Part shown: positions 1 to 9,818 of the stretch, in pieces
Layout of the letters: each line of letters opens with the position of its first letter
How positions within the stretch are numbered: position 1 is the first letter of the stretch
NCBI GenBank assembly: GCA_017161655.1
Contig: JADFCV010000009.1
Coordinates: forward strand, 1 to 64,000
DNA: 64,000 bases
DNA from: Candidatus Sumerlaeota bacterium
Lineage (GTDB): Bacteria > Sumerlaeota > Sumerlaeia > Sumerlaeales > Sumerlaeaceae
Reading direction: 5' to 3'
Translations under genes and position numbers: made by a program
The notes under the pieces: model-generated
Seen by the model: only the letters and a program-made list of their open reading frames with translations
The model's database searches: none
Told to the model about the DNA's origin: nothing

Positions 1-1
1 T

Positions 2-172
2 CTCTTGCATCTGATCGAACATGCCAAAGCTCTCGGATTTCGTCGCATTGTTCTTAGCGCTCAGGAGCAGGCCATCGGCTTTTATCAGCGTATGGGCTTC
101 ACTCCGACGGGTCCTCACTATCTAGATGCCCACGTCCCGCATCAGGACATGGTGCTTTATCTGCACCAATAA
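2..172 (+). CDS. GNAT-family N-acetyltransferase, C-terminal part
   Basis: The reading frame is open from the window edge to a TAA at 170-172 and gives the last 56 residues of a protein. It contains FYQRMGF, the conserved C-terminal motif of GNAT acetyltransferases (the usual form is FYxxxGF), preceded by a helix and beta strand (RRIVLSAQ) typical of the acetyl-CoA-binding part of the fold. The family moves an acetyl group from acetyl-CoA to an amine. The acceptor cannot be told from this fragment. The gene starts outside the window, and 135 bases separate it from the next gene. Confidence 0.75.
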   Translation, partial: LLHLIEHAKALGFRRIVLSAQEQAIGFYQRMGFTPTGPHYLDAHVPHQDMVLYLHQ

Positions 173-307
173 ATTAACAGGAATGTGCGAAACGAAGCGA
201 CATCCTTTGCCCGGCATTTCCGCAATGAGAATCCGTACTTGGCTTGAATCCTGAACAATCCGTGTTGCACAACAGAGCAAAGGCCGTCCGAGAAAGGAGT
301 CCGATGA

Positions 308-1222
308 ATGAGCAAGTTTCATCCGACGCACGAATTCAAGCCGCGCGTGGTTGGGATCGGAGAGGTTTTGTGGGATGTTTTCCCAGATAACCGACGGGTG
401 GGTGGCGCCCCACTGAATTTCGCATACTTTTGTCGCTGTCTGGGAGCCCACAGTGCCGTGATTAGCCGAGTCGGCAACGATCAGGATGGGCGCGAATTGA
501 TTGAAGCAATTGCTCGCCTCGGGGTGGACACTTCGCTTGTGCAGGTTGACCCAGAAAAGCCAACGGGGATGGTGCGGGTCCACGTGGGATCTGACGGCGT
601 ACCTCACTTCGAATGCCAGCCCGACGCGGCGTGGGACTACATCGAAGCTACCCCAGAAGCGATCGAAGCCGCGAAAGCCGCCGACATTATTGGCTTTGGC
701 ACCTTAGCGCAGCGCAAGGACACGTCTTGGAAAACCATTCATCAGTTGCTTGCCCTCGCCAAGCAGGACTGCGTGCGCGTGTGTGATGTGAATCTTCGCG
801 AACAATACTATTCACCAGAGTTTTTGACGGAAAGCTTTATCCAATCGGATATTGTAAAGCTGAACGAAATCGAGCTGGCCATTGTGAAAGATGTTCTGAA
901 GATAGGGCCAAGCGATGAGGAGGCCGCGCGCCAGCTGGTCGAGAACTTCGACCTAGTGGCCCTGGTGCTCACGCTGGGTGCGCATGGCGCCAAGGCGTGG
1001 TCAGAGAATGACTACGCGGAGGTGCCAGGACTCGTGGTTCGAGTGCGCGACACGGTAGGCAGCGGCGACGCTTTTATAGCCACATTTGCAATGGAAATTG
1101 CGAAGGGAAGTTCGCTGGCGAACGCGCTTTACTGGGCTAACATTGCGGGAGCCTATGTGGCCACGCAACACGGCGCCACGCCAGAGTTTAGCTGGCAGCT
1201 ACTACAAAGCTTCCATCGTTAG
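308..1222 (+). CDS. PfkB-family carbohydrate kinase (fructokinase-like)
   Basis: This 304-residue protein has the full ribokinase/PfkB layout. GGAPLNFA near residue 32 belongs to the sugar-binding end. DTVGSGDAF near residues 248-256 is the second PfkB signature, with the anion-hole glycines and the catalytic Asp at about 254. The family phosphorylates a sugar hydroxyl with ATP in the cytoplasm. An N-terminal GEVLWDVFP resembles bacterial fructokinases, so fructose is the likeliest substrate, but specificity is inferred. ATG at 308 is chosen because AGGAG lies at 295-299; the ATG at 304 is out of frame. No sugar transporter is adjacent. Confidence 0.85.
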   Translation: MSKFHPTHEFKPRVVGIGEVLWDVFPDNRRVGGAPLNFAYFCRCLGAHSAVISRVGNDQDGRELIEAIARLGVDTSLVQVDPEKPTGMVRVHVGSDGVPHFECQPDAAWDYIEATPEAIEAAKAADIIGFGTLAQRKDTSWKTIHQLLALAKQDCVRVCDVNLREQYYSPEFLTESFIQSDIVKLNEIELAIVKDVLKIGPSDEEAARQLVENFDLVALVLTLGAHGAKAWSENDYAEVPGLVVRVRDTVGSGDAFIATFAMEIAKGSSLANALYWANIAGAYVATQHGATPEFSWQLLQSFHR

Positions 1223-1402
1223 TCAGAAAGAGGGGGTGCGCGTTGGCGGGTTCCAACAAAGATGGTGTGACCTTTTTGATTTGAAATCTCGCCGGACTGC
1301 GGGAATACATGTGAAATTTCAAGGGTGTGAAGAAGAGGCGCACAGTTGTCGTGCCACGTCCAACACCCGGTGAGTGAATGCACCAAATCAAGGGTGAAGA
1401 AG

Positions 1403-2713
1403 ATGATGATAGGCCGCGCGAGAATGAATGACAGACGGGCGTACAGCACACAGGACAACATCACGCCGAGAGTGAGCAGGACAAGCGCCGCCGGGCTCCG
1501 CTCCCTTCTCCGAGCTCTTGCATTGGTGGCGGTGGTTGCGATAGAGTTATTGGTTGCTCACGCCGAAGCTCTTCCTGCGAAAGGCGTGTGCCCCATCAAT
1601 AACCGCGAGTACATCGCTGCTGTGCGGAAACTTGTTCAACACGCACAATCCAGCATCGTCCTCATGCTGTACCAGACACGCTTCTATGAGGAGTATCCAG
1701 ACACCCAGACCAATCACCTGCTTCGCGATCTCATAGAAGCCAAACTGCGCGGCGTTGACGTGAAGATCCTTATCGACACAGGGACGTGGAACCCAAGCAA
1801 TAAGAACGAGTACAATCTGGATTTCGTCGACCGCCTCACAACGTCAGGAATCGAGGTATGGGAAGACTCTCCGGAAGACGTCAGCCACGAGAAGGTCATC
1901 TGCGTTGATCATGACTTCACTGTGGTGTCGTCCCACAACTGGACGTATTACTCGATCGCCAAGAACAACGAGGTCGCAGTGTTGATTGAATCGCAACCGG
2001 TCAATGAGTTTTTCCGTCACTACTTCAAGTTGCGGTGCAAGGAAGGAAAGCCGCTGCGCAACGCCAAAGGCGAACCGCATTTCTCAGAAGCCGCGAAGAA
2101 GAATTCGCTTCGGGCTGCGGACCTTGGACTGCGATTTTACCCCGTTGAGGATGTCACTCCTATCACCAATCGTGTGTTTTTCCCAACGATGCACGAAGCC
2201 CTGCTTTCTGCCACACGTTCGATTGTGGTTGTGCAGCGAAGCATCACGCTGGCCGATCGGCCGCGATATTTGCCGGGCGAAAAACCCCTGCCAGGACGCC
2301 CAGCAAGTGAGGTCAATGTGCTAGTGGATGATCTTATCGGTGCCCACAAACGAGGAGTTGATGTGACTGTGGTGCTGGACCAGACAGAGGACTTCGTGGA
2401 TTCTGCGAATGACGAAACGGCGGATTACCTGAAAGCCCACGGAGTGCGTGTGTTGCGCGATGATTTGCAACAGCAGACCCATGCGAAATTGGTGGTGATT
2501 GACGACCGCTGGGTGTCTGTGGGCTCGACTAATTGGACCGCACCAGCACTCGAGTCGGGCAACGAGGCAAGCGTGCTCGTGACAAGTGCGGAGATAAATA
2601 AAGTCTATCGCGATTATGTACAGGCTCTTCTGGAGAATGCCGCACCCTATCAGAAGGTCGCAAAAGACATCTGGACAACCCCTTCGGTCAGCCGTCAAAA
2701 AGCAAAGCGTTAG
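1403..2713 (+). CDS. secreted phospholipase D-fold protein with two HKD motifs
   Basis: The protein carries two HxKx4D motifs, HEKVICVDHD and HAKLVVIDD, each followed by a Ser-x-Asn-Trp-Thr segment (SHNWT, STNWT). This is the duplicated catalytic signature of the phospholipase D superfamily, which contains phospholipases, cardiolipin synthases and nucleases of the Nuc type. A hydrophobic stretch ending in VAHAEA about 45 residues from the start looks like a signal peptide or membrane anchor, so the enzyme probably acts outside the cytoplasm. The frame is open from an ATG at 1346, but ATG 1403 has AGGG eight bases upstream and gives a more usual leader. The substrate is unknown; the form resembles secreted PLD-like nucleases more than membrane-embedded cardiolipin synthases. 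Confidence 0.8.
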   Translation: MMIGRARMNDRRAYSTQDNITPRVSRTSAAGLRSLLRALALVAVVAIELLVAHAEALPAKGVCPINNREYIAAVRKLVQHAQSSIVLMLYQTRFYEEYPDTQTNHLLRDLIEAKLRGVDVKILIDTGTWNPSNKNEYNLDFVDRLTTSGIEVWEDSPEDVSHEKVICVDHDFTVVSSHNWTYYSIAKNNEVAVLIESQPVNEFFRHYFKLRCKEGKPLRNAKGEPHFSEAAKKNSLRAADLGLRFYPVEDVTPITNRVFFPTMHEALLSATRSIVVVQRSITLADRPRYLPGEKPLPGRPASEVNVLVDDLIGAHKRGVDVTVVLDQTEDFVDSANDETADYLKAHGVRVLRDDLQQQTHAKLVVIDDRWVSVGSTNWTAPALESGNEASVLVTSAEINKVYRDYVQALLENAAPYQKVAKDIWTTPSVSRQKAKR

Positions 2714-2864
2714 CTGTATTGGGGGAAGTTGGGCGGAGGTTTCCCGACGGGGCGACCACGCGCAGGAGTGGAGCATTCTTGTGCATTCGCGCTTTGATTT
2801 ATCGGGTTTTTTCCCAAGACAACATTGACGGATAGAAGCGACTAGCCGCAGGAGTAAACATGCT

Positions 2865-4610
2865 ATGCCTGTAAATGATGAGGCCATGCCTAAAGTGAAC
2901 CCAAACGTTGCCCAATCCCGCGAGGACGGCGGCGACGAAGAGGATTTTGAGCAATTGCTCGAATCCTACCTGGCCGACACTTCACACATTGAGGTCGGCA
3001 AGCTGACGCCAGCACGCGTCATCTCTGTTTCGAAAGAGTACGTGCTGGTGGACGTCGGGGATAAGGCCGAAGGCATCGTGCCCATCCAGGAGTTTACGGA
3101 CTACAGCGGCAATGTGACCGTAAAAGAAGGCGATACAGTCGAAGTTGTCATTCGCGGCCGCGATCAGGAGACTGGGCAGGTGCTCGTCTCCCGCGAACAG
3201 GCAAGACGTCAAGCCACATGGCAAAAAGTGGCTGAAGCCAAAGAAAAGAACTATCCAGTTCATGGATATGTGACAAAGGTCATTCAGGGCAAAGGCTTGC
3301 TTGTCGACATCGGCGTGCCAGCCTTTATGCCAGCCTCGCAAATTGATCTGCGTCCTGTGGAAAACCTGAATTCTTTCGTGGGACAGGAAGTTGACGCCTA
3401 CGTTCTCTCGGTGGACAAAACGCGAGGACGGATCACAATTTCACGGCGCAAAGTCCTTGAAGAGGAAGCAGCAAAGCAGCGGGCTGAGATTCTCGCGTCG
3501 CTAGAAGAAGGGGCCACGATCACGGGCAAGGTTAAGAGCCACAGTGAATTCGGGGTCTTCGTTGACCTTGGCGGCCTGGATGCTTTGGTTCCGCGGGAAG
3601 AGTTGGCATGGGAAAAGCGAGTGGATCCCACCGAAACTCTGCGGCTGGGCTACAATTACAAGTTCAAGGTGATCAAAGTAGACCGCGAGCGCGAACGAGT
3701 GACGCTGAGTCGTCGCCAGCTGAAACCCGATCCATGGGCAAAAATCGAGGATGACTATCCACTCGAGCTTGTCGTGCGAGGTAAGGTGGTTGGAATTACG
3801 CCCAACACCGCCTTTGTCCAGCTCGATTCAGGGATCGAAGGACGTATTCGTCGCGAAAACCTGAGCTGGGCACTTACCGTGCGACGACCTTCGGACATTT
3901 TGAAGGTGGACGACGAAGTTAAGGCTGTGGTCATTGGCTACGACAAAGAGCGGCGACTGCTCGAGCTCAGCCTCAAACAGGTCACTGAGGATCCCTGGAA
4001 AGACGTAGAAAAAAGATATCCGGTGGGAAGCCGAGTTAAGGTTAAGGTCACGGATGTCGTCCCCTACGGAGCGTTTGTCCAACTGGATGAGGCGACTAAG
4101 GGACTTATCCACGTTTCTGACATGAGTTACGACAAGAATTTCCGCGACCCAAAGAAACTCGTGAAGCCAGGCGACGAGGTGGAGGCTGTCGTTCTTCAGA
4201 TCGAACACGAGCGTCGGCGAATCAATCTGGGAATCAAACAGCTTGAAGAGGATCCCTTTGAAGTTTTCGTAAATAACCACCCCGAAGGCAGCGTCGTGAC
4301 GGGGAAAGTGAAATCCATTACACAATTTGGTGCTTTCATTGAGCTAGCGCCGAAGGTCGATGGCTTGCTGCACGTTTCGCAGTGGGACAAAGAGCGGGTG
4401 GACAACCTTGACAATGTCGTGAAGGTCGGCGACGAAGTGACCGCGAAAGTCCTGAAGGTGGATCACAACGAACGCAGGATTTCCTTGAGCCGCAAGCAGT
4501 ATCTGATCGACCAGGAGCGCAAGGAGATCGAGCAGTATAGCAGCGACGAAGGACCCGTGGACGCAACGATTCGTCTGGGGGACCTACTGAAGGGTTTGAA
4601 GCTGAAATAA
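2865..4610 (+). CDS. rpsA: 30S ribosomal protein S1
   Basis: This 581-residue protein is built of six S1 RNA-binding repeats, roughly at residues 43-110, 130-195, 215-285, 300-370, 387-457 and 474-545. The repeats are visible through recurring G-x-V-x(5)-GxFV and VxxVDxxxxRxxLS patterns. S1 binds mRNA on the small ribosomal subunit and helps initiation. Length and repeat number match full-length S1 of Gram-negative bacteria. ATG 2865 is chosen because AGGAG lies at 2850-2854; an ATG at 2860 runs into a stop after four codons. The cytidylate kinase gene that often precedes rpsA is not here. Nothing clear was seen in the 150-base leader. Confidence 0.95.
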   Translation: MPVNDEAMPKVNPNVAQSREDGGDEEDFEQLLESYLADTSHIEVGKLTPARVISVSKEYVLVDVGDKAEGIVPIQEFTDYSGNVTVKEGDTVEVVIRGRDQETGQVLVSREQARRQATWQKVAEAKEKNYPVHGYVTKVIQGKGLLVDIGVPAFMPASQIDLRPVENLNSFVGQEVDAYVLSVDKTRGRITISRRKVLEEEAAKQRAEILASLEEGATITGKVKSHSEFGVFVDLGGLDALVPREELAWEKRVDPTETLRLGYNYKFKVIKVDRERERVTLSRRQLKPDPWAKIEDDYPLELVVRGKVVGITPNTAFVQLDSGIEGRIRRENLSWALTVRRPSDILKVDDEVKAVVIGYDKERRLLELSLKQVTEDPWKDVEKRYPVGSRVKVKVTDVVPYGAFVQLDEATKGLIHVSDMSYDKNFRDPKKLVKPGDEVEAVVLQIEHERRRINLGIKQLEEDPFEVFVNNHPEGSVVTGKVKSITQFGAFIELAPKVDGLLHVSQWDKERVDNLDNVVKVGDEVTAKVLKVDHNERRISLSRKQYLIDQERKEIEQYSSDEGPVDATIRLGDLLKGLKLK

Positions 4611-4717
4611 GCTAAGAGCAGCATGTTGATCTCACCTTTGCCAGGCGGGAGGCCATTCCCCCACGCGTGACTGTTGCACCATAAGTGCAAACTAACGGTG
4701 GAGAAGGAACGCTAGAA

Positions 4718-6403
4718 ATGAGCACGACCATCGAGTACGTTGGGGGAGAGTATTTTCTGCTGCGTTTTCCCTACCACCGCCACTTCGTGAGATGCGTGCG
4801 CAACCTAGCCCGGCGCGAGTGGGACGCAGAGAACAAATGTTGGCACATCCACGTCGCCCATTTGCGCGACATCATGGACCTGTTTCAATTCCGCAAAGAG
4901 GAACTGCCTCCTAAACTATGGCGGGCCTACATGATCTACCGCATTCGGACGACGAGACTGCGCGTTTGCGTGGGACCGACGTTTGCCCGCCTCGAGGGCA
5001 CCGGTATTCCTGTGGATGAAATTGCCCACAAGCTTTCTTACGCTGTTCCTGGATATCAGTACAATCCTCTCTACATTGACGGGCGCTGGGATGGGCGAAA
5101 AAGTCTTTTCGACCGTCGGCAACTCACATTCCCCTCCGGGCTGGTGGAGCGTGTCCGTGAGGTTTTGGAAGCTCATAACATAAAGTTTGAAGTGACCGAA
5201 GAGACTACCCCACTGCCGTCGTCGGTCACATATCGCAAACCCGCATTCGAGCTACGGGATTATCAGCGGGAATGCGTGAAAGCAGCTGTAGAAGCGAAAC
5301 GCGGAATTCTCGAGCTTGCAACGGGCGCCGGAAAGACTGTTGTTGCGGCCCACATCATCAGCAAACTGGGATTGCCAGCGATATTTTTTGTTCACACTCG
5401 TGATCTCCTGCACCAGACTTATGAATTCTTTCGCGATCATCTCTGCGCCAAGGTCGGAATTGTAGGAGATGGGCAGGTTCATCTGGCACCTCTCACCGTG
5501 GCCACGCTCCAGACGGTGGGAAAAGCGCTGGATATTGCGTTTCCTCCGATGAACGAGGAAGAAGCGCAACCCGAGGAAGATCGAACTGATGTCTCTCGCT
5601 CAAAAAAGCGCCTGATCTCGTTCGTGCAGGAGTGTCCGGTCGTGTTTTTCGACGAATGCCACCATATTCCTGCCGAGAGTTTTTACTCGTTGGCCATGCG
5701 CACGAGCAGCGCAGTTTACCGATTTGGGCTGAGTGCGACCCCCTACAGAGCAGACAAACTCGACCTGCTTTTGGAAGCAGCTGTCGGGCCGAAGATCTTC
5801 CGAGCAAACGCAAGTAGCCTTATTGATCAAGGCTATCTTGTCCCCCCCGAAATCGTTTTTCTCGCGCCTCCCCCCTACCACGTTGCCTCCTCACGTTCGC
5901 CGGATTATGCAACCGTCTTTCACGAATACGTGGTTACTAATCCAGCTCGAAACCAAATGATTGCAAAAGAAGCTCGGCGCCTGGCCAAACAGAAGAAGAG
6001 CGTGTTGATTCTGGTTTCGCAGGTGGCACACGGTGAACGCCTGGCGGCGCTTCTGCCAGAAGCCGCTTTTGCGCAGGGAAATGATTCGGCGGTAAAACGG
6101 CGACGCATCTTCAAAAAGCTCGAGAGCAAAGAGCAGTTGATTGTCATTGCGACAACTTTGGCGGACGAGGGGCTGGATGTGCCCTCGCTTGACGCAGTCG
6201 TCCTCGCCAGTGGAGGCAAGAGCGAGACCAAGGCACTTCAGCGTATCGGACGCGTCCTGCGTCCGGCGCCGGGAAAGAAAAAAGCTCACATCATCGATTT
6301 TTTCGACAATGCCCCGTTCCTCAAAGAGCACTCGCTGCGCCGCTACGAGCTGTACTCGACGGAGCCGCGGTTCGTGGTGAAGACATCTGGCTTCTCCCTC
6401 TAG
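4718..6403 (+). CDS. DECH-box superfamily 2 helicase (XPB/Rad25-like)
   Basis: The protein has the superfamily 2 helicase motifs in order: the Q-motif-like region FELRDYQRECV, Walker A TGAGKT, Walker B DECHH, motif III SATPYR, and motif VI QRIGRVLRP. DECH with a following His and a compact helicase core of about 370 residues resembles the XPB/Rad25-like and type III restriction-like helicases found in many bacteria. An N-terminal region of about 170 residues is not recognised. It probably unwinds or translocates on duplex DNA. A GTG at 4685 is in frame, but ATG 4718 has AAGGA nine bases upstream and is preferred (561 residues). The gene stands alone and ends 15 bases from the convergent pabBC gene. 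Confidence 0.85.
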   Translation: MSTTIEYVGGEYFLLRFPYHRHFVRCVRNLARREWDAENKCWHIHVAHLRDIMDLFQFRKEELPPKLWRAYMIYRIRTTRLRVCVGPTFARLEGTGIPVDEIAHKLSYAVPGYQYNPLYIDGRWDGRKSLFDRRQLTFPSGLVERVREVLEAHNIKFEVTEETTPLPSSVTYRKPAFELRDYQRECVKAAVEAKRGILELATGAGKTVVAAHIISKLGLPAIFFVHTRDLLHQTYEFFRDHLCAKVGIVGDGQVHLAPLTVATLQTVGKALDIAFPPMNEEEAQPEEDRTDVSRSKKRLISFVQECPVVFFDECHHIPAESFYSLAMRTSSAVYRFGLSATPYRADKLDLLLEAAVGPKIFRANASSLIDQGYLVPPEIVFLAPPPYHVASSRSPDYATVFHEYVVTNPARNQMIAKEARRLAKQKKSVLILVSQVAHGERLAALLPEAAFAQGNDSAVKRRRIFKKLESKEQLIVIATTLADEGLDVPSLDAVVLASGGKSETKALQRIGRVLRPAPGKKKAHIIDFFDNAPFLKEHSLRRYELYSTEPRFVVKTSGFSL

Positions 6404-6418
6404 CGGCTAACGGGAAAA

Positions 6419-8242
6419 TCAAAGCTGCATGAGCTGGGCTGGCATCCAACCACGCACGGAATTGATAAGGTAAAGCCGTTTCGCGTGCCTAATTTCGGCG
6501 AGGGTCATTGGACGTTCGACGATTTGCCCCTTTTCTAAGAGAATCTGCCGGAAGACGCCTTGCAATAGACCACACTCGACAGGTGGCGTACAGAGCGTGC
6601 CATCGAGCTCAGCGATGATATTGGCAAAAGTGCTTTCTGTCACGTAGCCTTCGCGGTTGAAGAGCACAACGTCATCCGCGTGCGGAAAACGGGCTCGTGC
6701 CTTCGCTAAAGCTTCTTCATAAACACGCCGATGAGTCGTCTTGTGATAGAGAAGAACATTCCCTTTGTCCACGGGCGACTCTGCGAATACCAGGCTCAGT
6801 GGGTAGGCGAGTTCGTTCAGCTCACTCGCTTCGACTCGAACATCTCCGTTGCGTGCATAAAGCAAACGCACCTTCAGGGGGCGTTCAGTGTCTGCGTGCT
6901 CTCTCGCAAATCCTTCAAGGGACTCCTCGATCGCATCGGGATGCCACTGAAAACTAAAATAGCGTGCCGAGGCCGCAAGCCGGGCTAAATGTTGGGACAA
7001 GTGCTCAAAGTGGTCGTTCGCAAACCTCAACGTCTCCAGAAGCTCGAAGGCCGGCAGCGGTGGCGTGGAAAGAACGCGAGCCTTCGTCAGGCACTCCTCA
7101 TACTCCAGGTCCGCGTCCGAATCAATCGTGATACCACTGCCAACGTAATACCGAGCAACCGACTCCCGTTTGTCGATGAGAAGTGTACGAATCGGAACGG
7201 AGAAGCGAGCTTTGCGACCAGGCGCAACCCAGCCTATAGCCCCGCAGTAAACCCAACGGGGCCACGGTTCTAACTCGCGGATGATTTGCATGGTCCGGAT
7301 TTTGGGAGCCCCAGTGACAGAGCCACAGGGAAATAAGGCAGAGAGAATCTCTCTGAGGGAACGGGACGTGCGGGAGCAAATGGTAGAAGTCATTTGCCAG
7401 ACCGTGGGATACTGCTCCACTTCGAAGAGGGAGGTCACCTTGACACTCCCTATTTCGCTGATACGCCCCATGTCGTTCCGCAAAAGATCGACAATCATAA
7501 GGTTTTCTGCTCGCTGCTTGGAGCATGAGGATAAAGCCTGCCGGGCTTCTTCGTCCGCCTGGGACCAAAGTTTGCGGGGCATCGTTCCTTTCATGGGCCG
7601 GGTGCGTAACAGGTCACCGTTGAGTTCGAAGAAAAGCTCTGGCGTTGCGCTGACAACGGCAAATGGGCCGAACTCGAGACAAGCGGCAGTGTCACAGGGT
7701 TGGTTATTCAGGAGCACGCGGAAAAGTTGGTGAGGGGACTCTTCCAGAGTTGTTTCCATGGGAAAAGCAAAATTCACCTGATAGGTGTGACCTGCCGCAA
7801 GATAGCCTTTTATTCTGCTTATGGCGTGCTTGTATTCTGCTGGTGATATGAGGGACCGCCAATCCTGGAGCTGGAGTGGCCGAGGATGAGCACTTTCTCT
7901 CCCGAAAAAATCTGGCGAAGAGAAAATCCCCCACACCGCATAGGGCAAGCCGGGCGGCAATTCATGAACGGCGTTGGCAGGATCAAAGGCCACTGCAGCT
8001 TCGTAAGCGAGAAAACCAACCGCGTAAAAACCAGCGTCGACGTGAGCCTGAACGGCTTCAAGGAGAGGGAGCACTTGCTCCGGAGCCCACGCAACAAGGA
8101 CCTCGTGGGGATGATGAAACCAGAATTCTCCGTCAGGAATCCCTCCTTGTGCAGTCGCTTCCATGAGTAGCTGCCCTGGAGGAAAACGTGCCTCCATGAA
8201 GTTCAGCTCTTGAGGGACGTTCAGTGGCGATTGAAACATCAC
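6419..8242 (-). CDS. pabBC: aminodeoxychorismate synthase component I / aminodeoxychorismate lyase fusion
   Basis: Residues 1 to about 385 are a PabB-type chorismate-binding domain. They include the MKGT lysine motif, a stretch ending RAENLMIVDLLRND, and VTGAPKIRTM. The rest is a class IV PLP-dependent lyase of the PabC type, with the putative PLP lysine in YHKTTHR and a TEST segment near the end. Together the two halves would turn chorismate plus ammonia into 4-amino-4-deoxychorismate and then into p-aminobenzoate and pyruvate for folate synthesis. The glutaminase subunit PabA is not in the window. The start is GTG at 8242 or the directly following ATG at 8239. It is divergent from the amidase-like gene. 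Confidence 0.92.
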   Translation of the reverse strand: MMFQSPLNVPQELNFMEARFPPGQLLMEATAQGGIPDGEFWFHHPHEVLVAWAPEQVLPLLEAVQAHVDAGFYAVGFLAYEAAVAFDPANAVHELPPGLPYAVWGIFSSPDFFGRESAHPRPLQLQDWRSLISPAEYKHAISRIKGYLAAGHTYQVNFAFPMETTLEESPHQLFRVLLNNQPCDTAACLEFGPFAVVSATPELFFELNGDLLRTRPMKGTMPRKLWSQADEEARQALSSCSKQRAENLMIVDLLRNDMGRISEIGSVKVTSLFEVEQYPTVWQMTSTICSRTSRSLREILSALFPCGSVTGAPKIRTMQIIRELEPWPRWVYCGAIGWVAPGRKARFSVPIRTLLIDKRESVARYYVGSGITIDSDADLEYEECLTKARVLSTPPLPAFELLETLRFANDHFEHLSQHLARLAASARYFSFQWHPDAIEESLEGFAREHADTERPLKVRLLYARNGDVRVEASELNELAYPLSLVFAESPVDKGNVLLYHKTTHRRVYEEALAKARARFPHADDVVLFNREGYVTESTFANIIAELDGTLCTPPVECGLLQGVFRQILLEKGQIVERPMTLAEIRHAKRLYLINSVRGWMPAQLMQL

Positions 8243-8309
8243 TCCAGTGTACTCGATTATCTTGTTTGAATTTCAATGTGACGTAGTAGTTTTCCTAAGG
8301 CGTACGTCA

Positions 8310-9818
8310 ATGACGATGGAAAACCCACGAACTGTGGAAGCACAAAGGCTAGCCAATAAAAAGACAGGGGTGCCCTGGGTCTACCTCATTTTGGTTTGGT
8401 TCTTCGTGGCAGTGATGGGCGCCATGGTATTGCCCGCAAGGGGTCAGGATCCGGGCCAGTCGAATACGGGGGATGACGCCGCGCCTCCCACTGCACAGCC
8501 CACACCCTCTGGCGAGTTTGTGGCAGTTCCGGACCTTGCAGCTCAACTCAAGAAGATTGATCCTAATGCTGTGGTTGAATGGGATGGGCGGCGGCTCAGG
8601 ATCACAGCAAAGAATCAAAAATTCTCCCTTTTTTTGAGCACGTCGGACGTCGTGGTCAATGGAACGCCGCAGAAGGTCTCTTCACCTCTGCGTGTGTACC
8701 GCGGCGAACTCTACGTCCCACAAGATGCTGTTGATCTTCTGGCTGGCGAGCTGGCAAAGACAGCGGCAGAGCCAACCCCAGCTCTCACACCGACACCGGT
8801 ACCAACGCCGACGCCTACACCAACACCTGCTGCCACTCAAACTCCCGCGCCCACCCCCAGTCCAACTCCCACACCCACTCCTCAACCAACACTTTCTCCA
8901 TCACCTGTTGTTTCTCCCACCGTGACTCCCCCATCACCTCAGCAGGTTCTTGCATCGCCGACTCCTCGTTCTACGTCGTCGGTCACGGTAGAGGTGAAGC
9001 CTCCAACCAGGGCGACGCCAACGCCACCACGAGTTTCACCCAAGCCATCAGGCGATGTTTTTGCGCGCCTGCTTCATGAACGCGAGCAGATTTCACAGCT
9101 TGCCCTTGCGCCTATACCGCGAGCAGAGCTCGAAAAGCGCGCGCGTGATTTGCGGATTGGGAAAATCATTCTTGACCCAGATGAGGGCATCACTGCGGAC
9201 GCTTCATCGGAGGTTCGCCGCCAGAGTCATCTCACGTTGCAGCTGGCTATGAAAATCAAAACGCGATTGACCCTCGCCGGATACAAAGTCGAACTCACAC
9301 GCGAGGACCCGCAGTATGTGACGCTTGCCCAGAAACTGGAACGCATTCGGGCTTCACAGGGCGATTTGCTGGTCTCCCTGCGCGCAGGTGCGAATAGCTC
9401 GGCGAGCGTGAGTGGTGCGCGCGTGCTCTACCCCAGTCCGACTACCGAATATGCTGTGGGCAAAGCAGAGCTCGCTTCAAGCAGCGACACAGTCCCCATT
9501 GAGCAGACCTACCTTCCTTTCGCGGAGAAGAGCAAACAGCTAGCCGCCCTGTGTCTGACCGCCCTCAAAATGGTGAGCACGAGTGAAGCCCCCACCATGT
9601 TGCCGGCACCGGTATTTCTCGGACGTCGTGCTCCGATGCCGTCAGTACACTTGATCGTCGGATATCTGACAAATCCCTCTGATCGCACGCGCCTTCTCGA
9701 TGAAGCGGAGCAAGACCGGTTGGCGGAGGCTCTTTCGCAGGCAATCGTGCAGTTTGCCACAGGCGCAAAGAGCAACAGAGAGGAGCAGCCCGCCACTGAG
9801 AAAGGAGAGCAGCCATGA
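8310..9818 (+). CDS. amidase_3-fold cell-wall protein that has lost zinc ligands
   Basis: From ATG 8310 (AAGG nine bases upstream) the protein has 502 residues. It has a signal anchor (about 22-45), a small domain at 71-145 resembling the copper-amine-oxidase N-terminal stalk, a Pro/Thr-rich linker (155-245) and an N-acetylmuramoyl-L-alanine amidase fold from about 282. The fold is recognised from KIILDP, GYKVELTRED and DLLVSLRAGAN. In active enzymes the first motif is DPGHGG and the last is SIHANA, and both histidines bind zinc. Here they read DPDEGI and SLRAGA, so two of three ligands are absent; a Glu at about 301 may be the remaining one. An enzyme is therefore unlikely and a peptidoglycan-binding or regulatory role is inferred. 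It overlaps the GerMN gene by four bases. Confidence 0.75.
   Translation: MTMENPRTVEAQRLANKKTGVPWVYLILVWFFVAVMGAMVLPARGQDPGQSNTGDDAAPPTAQPTPSGEFVAVPDLAAQLKKIDPNAVVEWDGRRLRITAKNQKFSLFLSTSDVVVNGTPQKVSSPLRVYRGELYVPQDAVDLLAGELAKTAAEPTPALTPTPVPTPTPTPTPAATQTPAPTPSPTPTPTPQPTLSPSPVVSPTVTPPSPQQVLASPTPRSTSSVTVEVKPPTRATPTPPRVSPKPSGDVFARLLHEREQISQLALAPIPRAELEKRARDLRIGKIILDPDEGITADASSEVRRQSHLTLQLAMKIKTRLTLAGYKVELTREDPQYVTLAQKLERIRASQGDLLVSLRAGANSSASVSGARVLYPSPTTEYAVGKAELASSSDTVPIEQTYLPFAEKSKQLAALCLTALKMVSTSEAPTMLPAPVFLGRRAPMPSVHLIVGYLTNPSDRTRLLDEAEQDRLAEALSQAIVQFATGAKSNREEQPATEKGEQP
8773..8930 (+). repeat. low-complexity Thr-Pro codon repeats
   Basis: This stretch inside the amidase-fold gene repeats six-base units such as ccnacn, giving PTPTPTPTP-like protein. 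It encodes an extended, probably disordered linker between the stalk domain and the amidase fold. Such tracts can change length by slippage; all units here stay in frame. Confidence 0.8.

Noticed and set aside
8770-8940. Repeat array resembling a CRISPR or minisatellite
   Set aside because: It is the in-frame Thr-Pro linker of the amidase-fold protein; there are no spacers and unit length is six bases.
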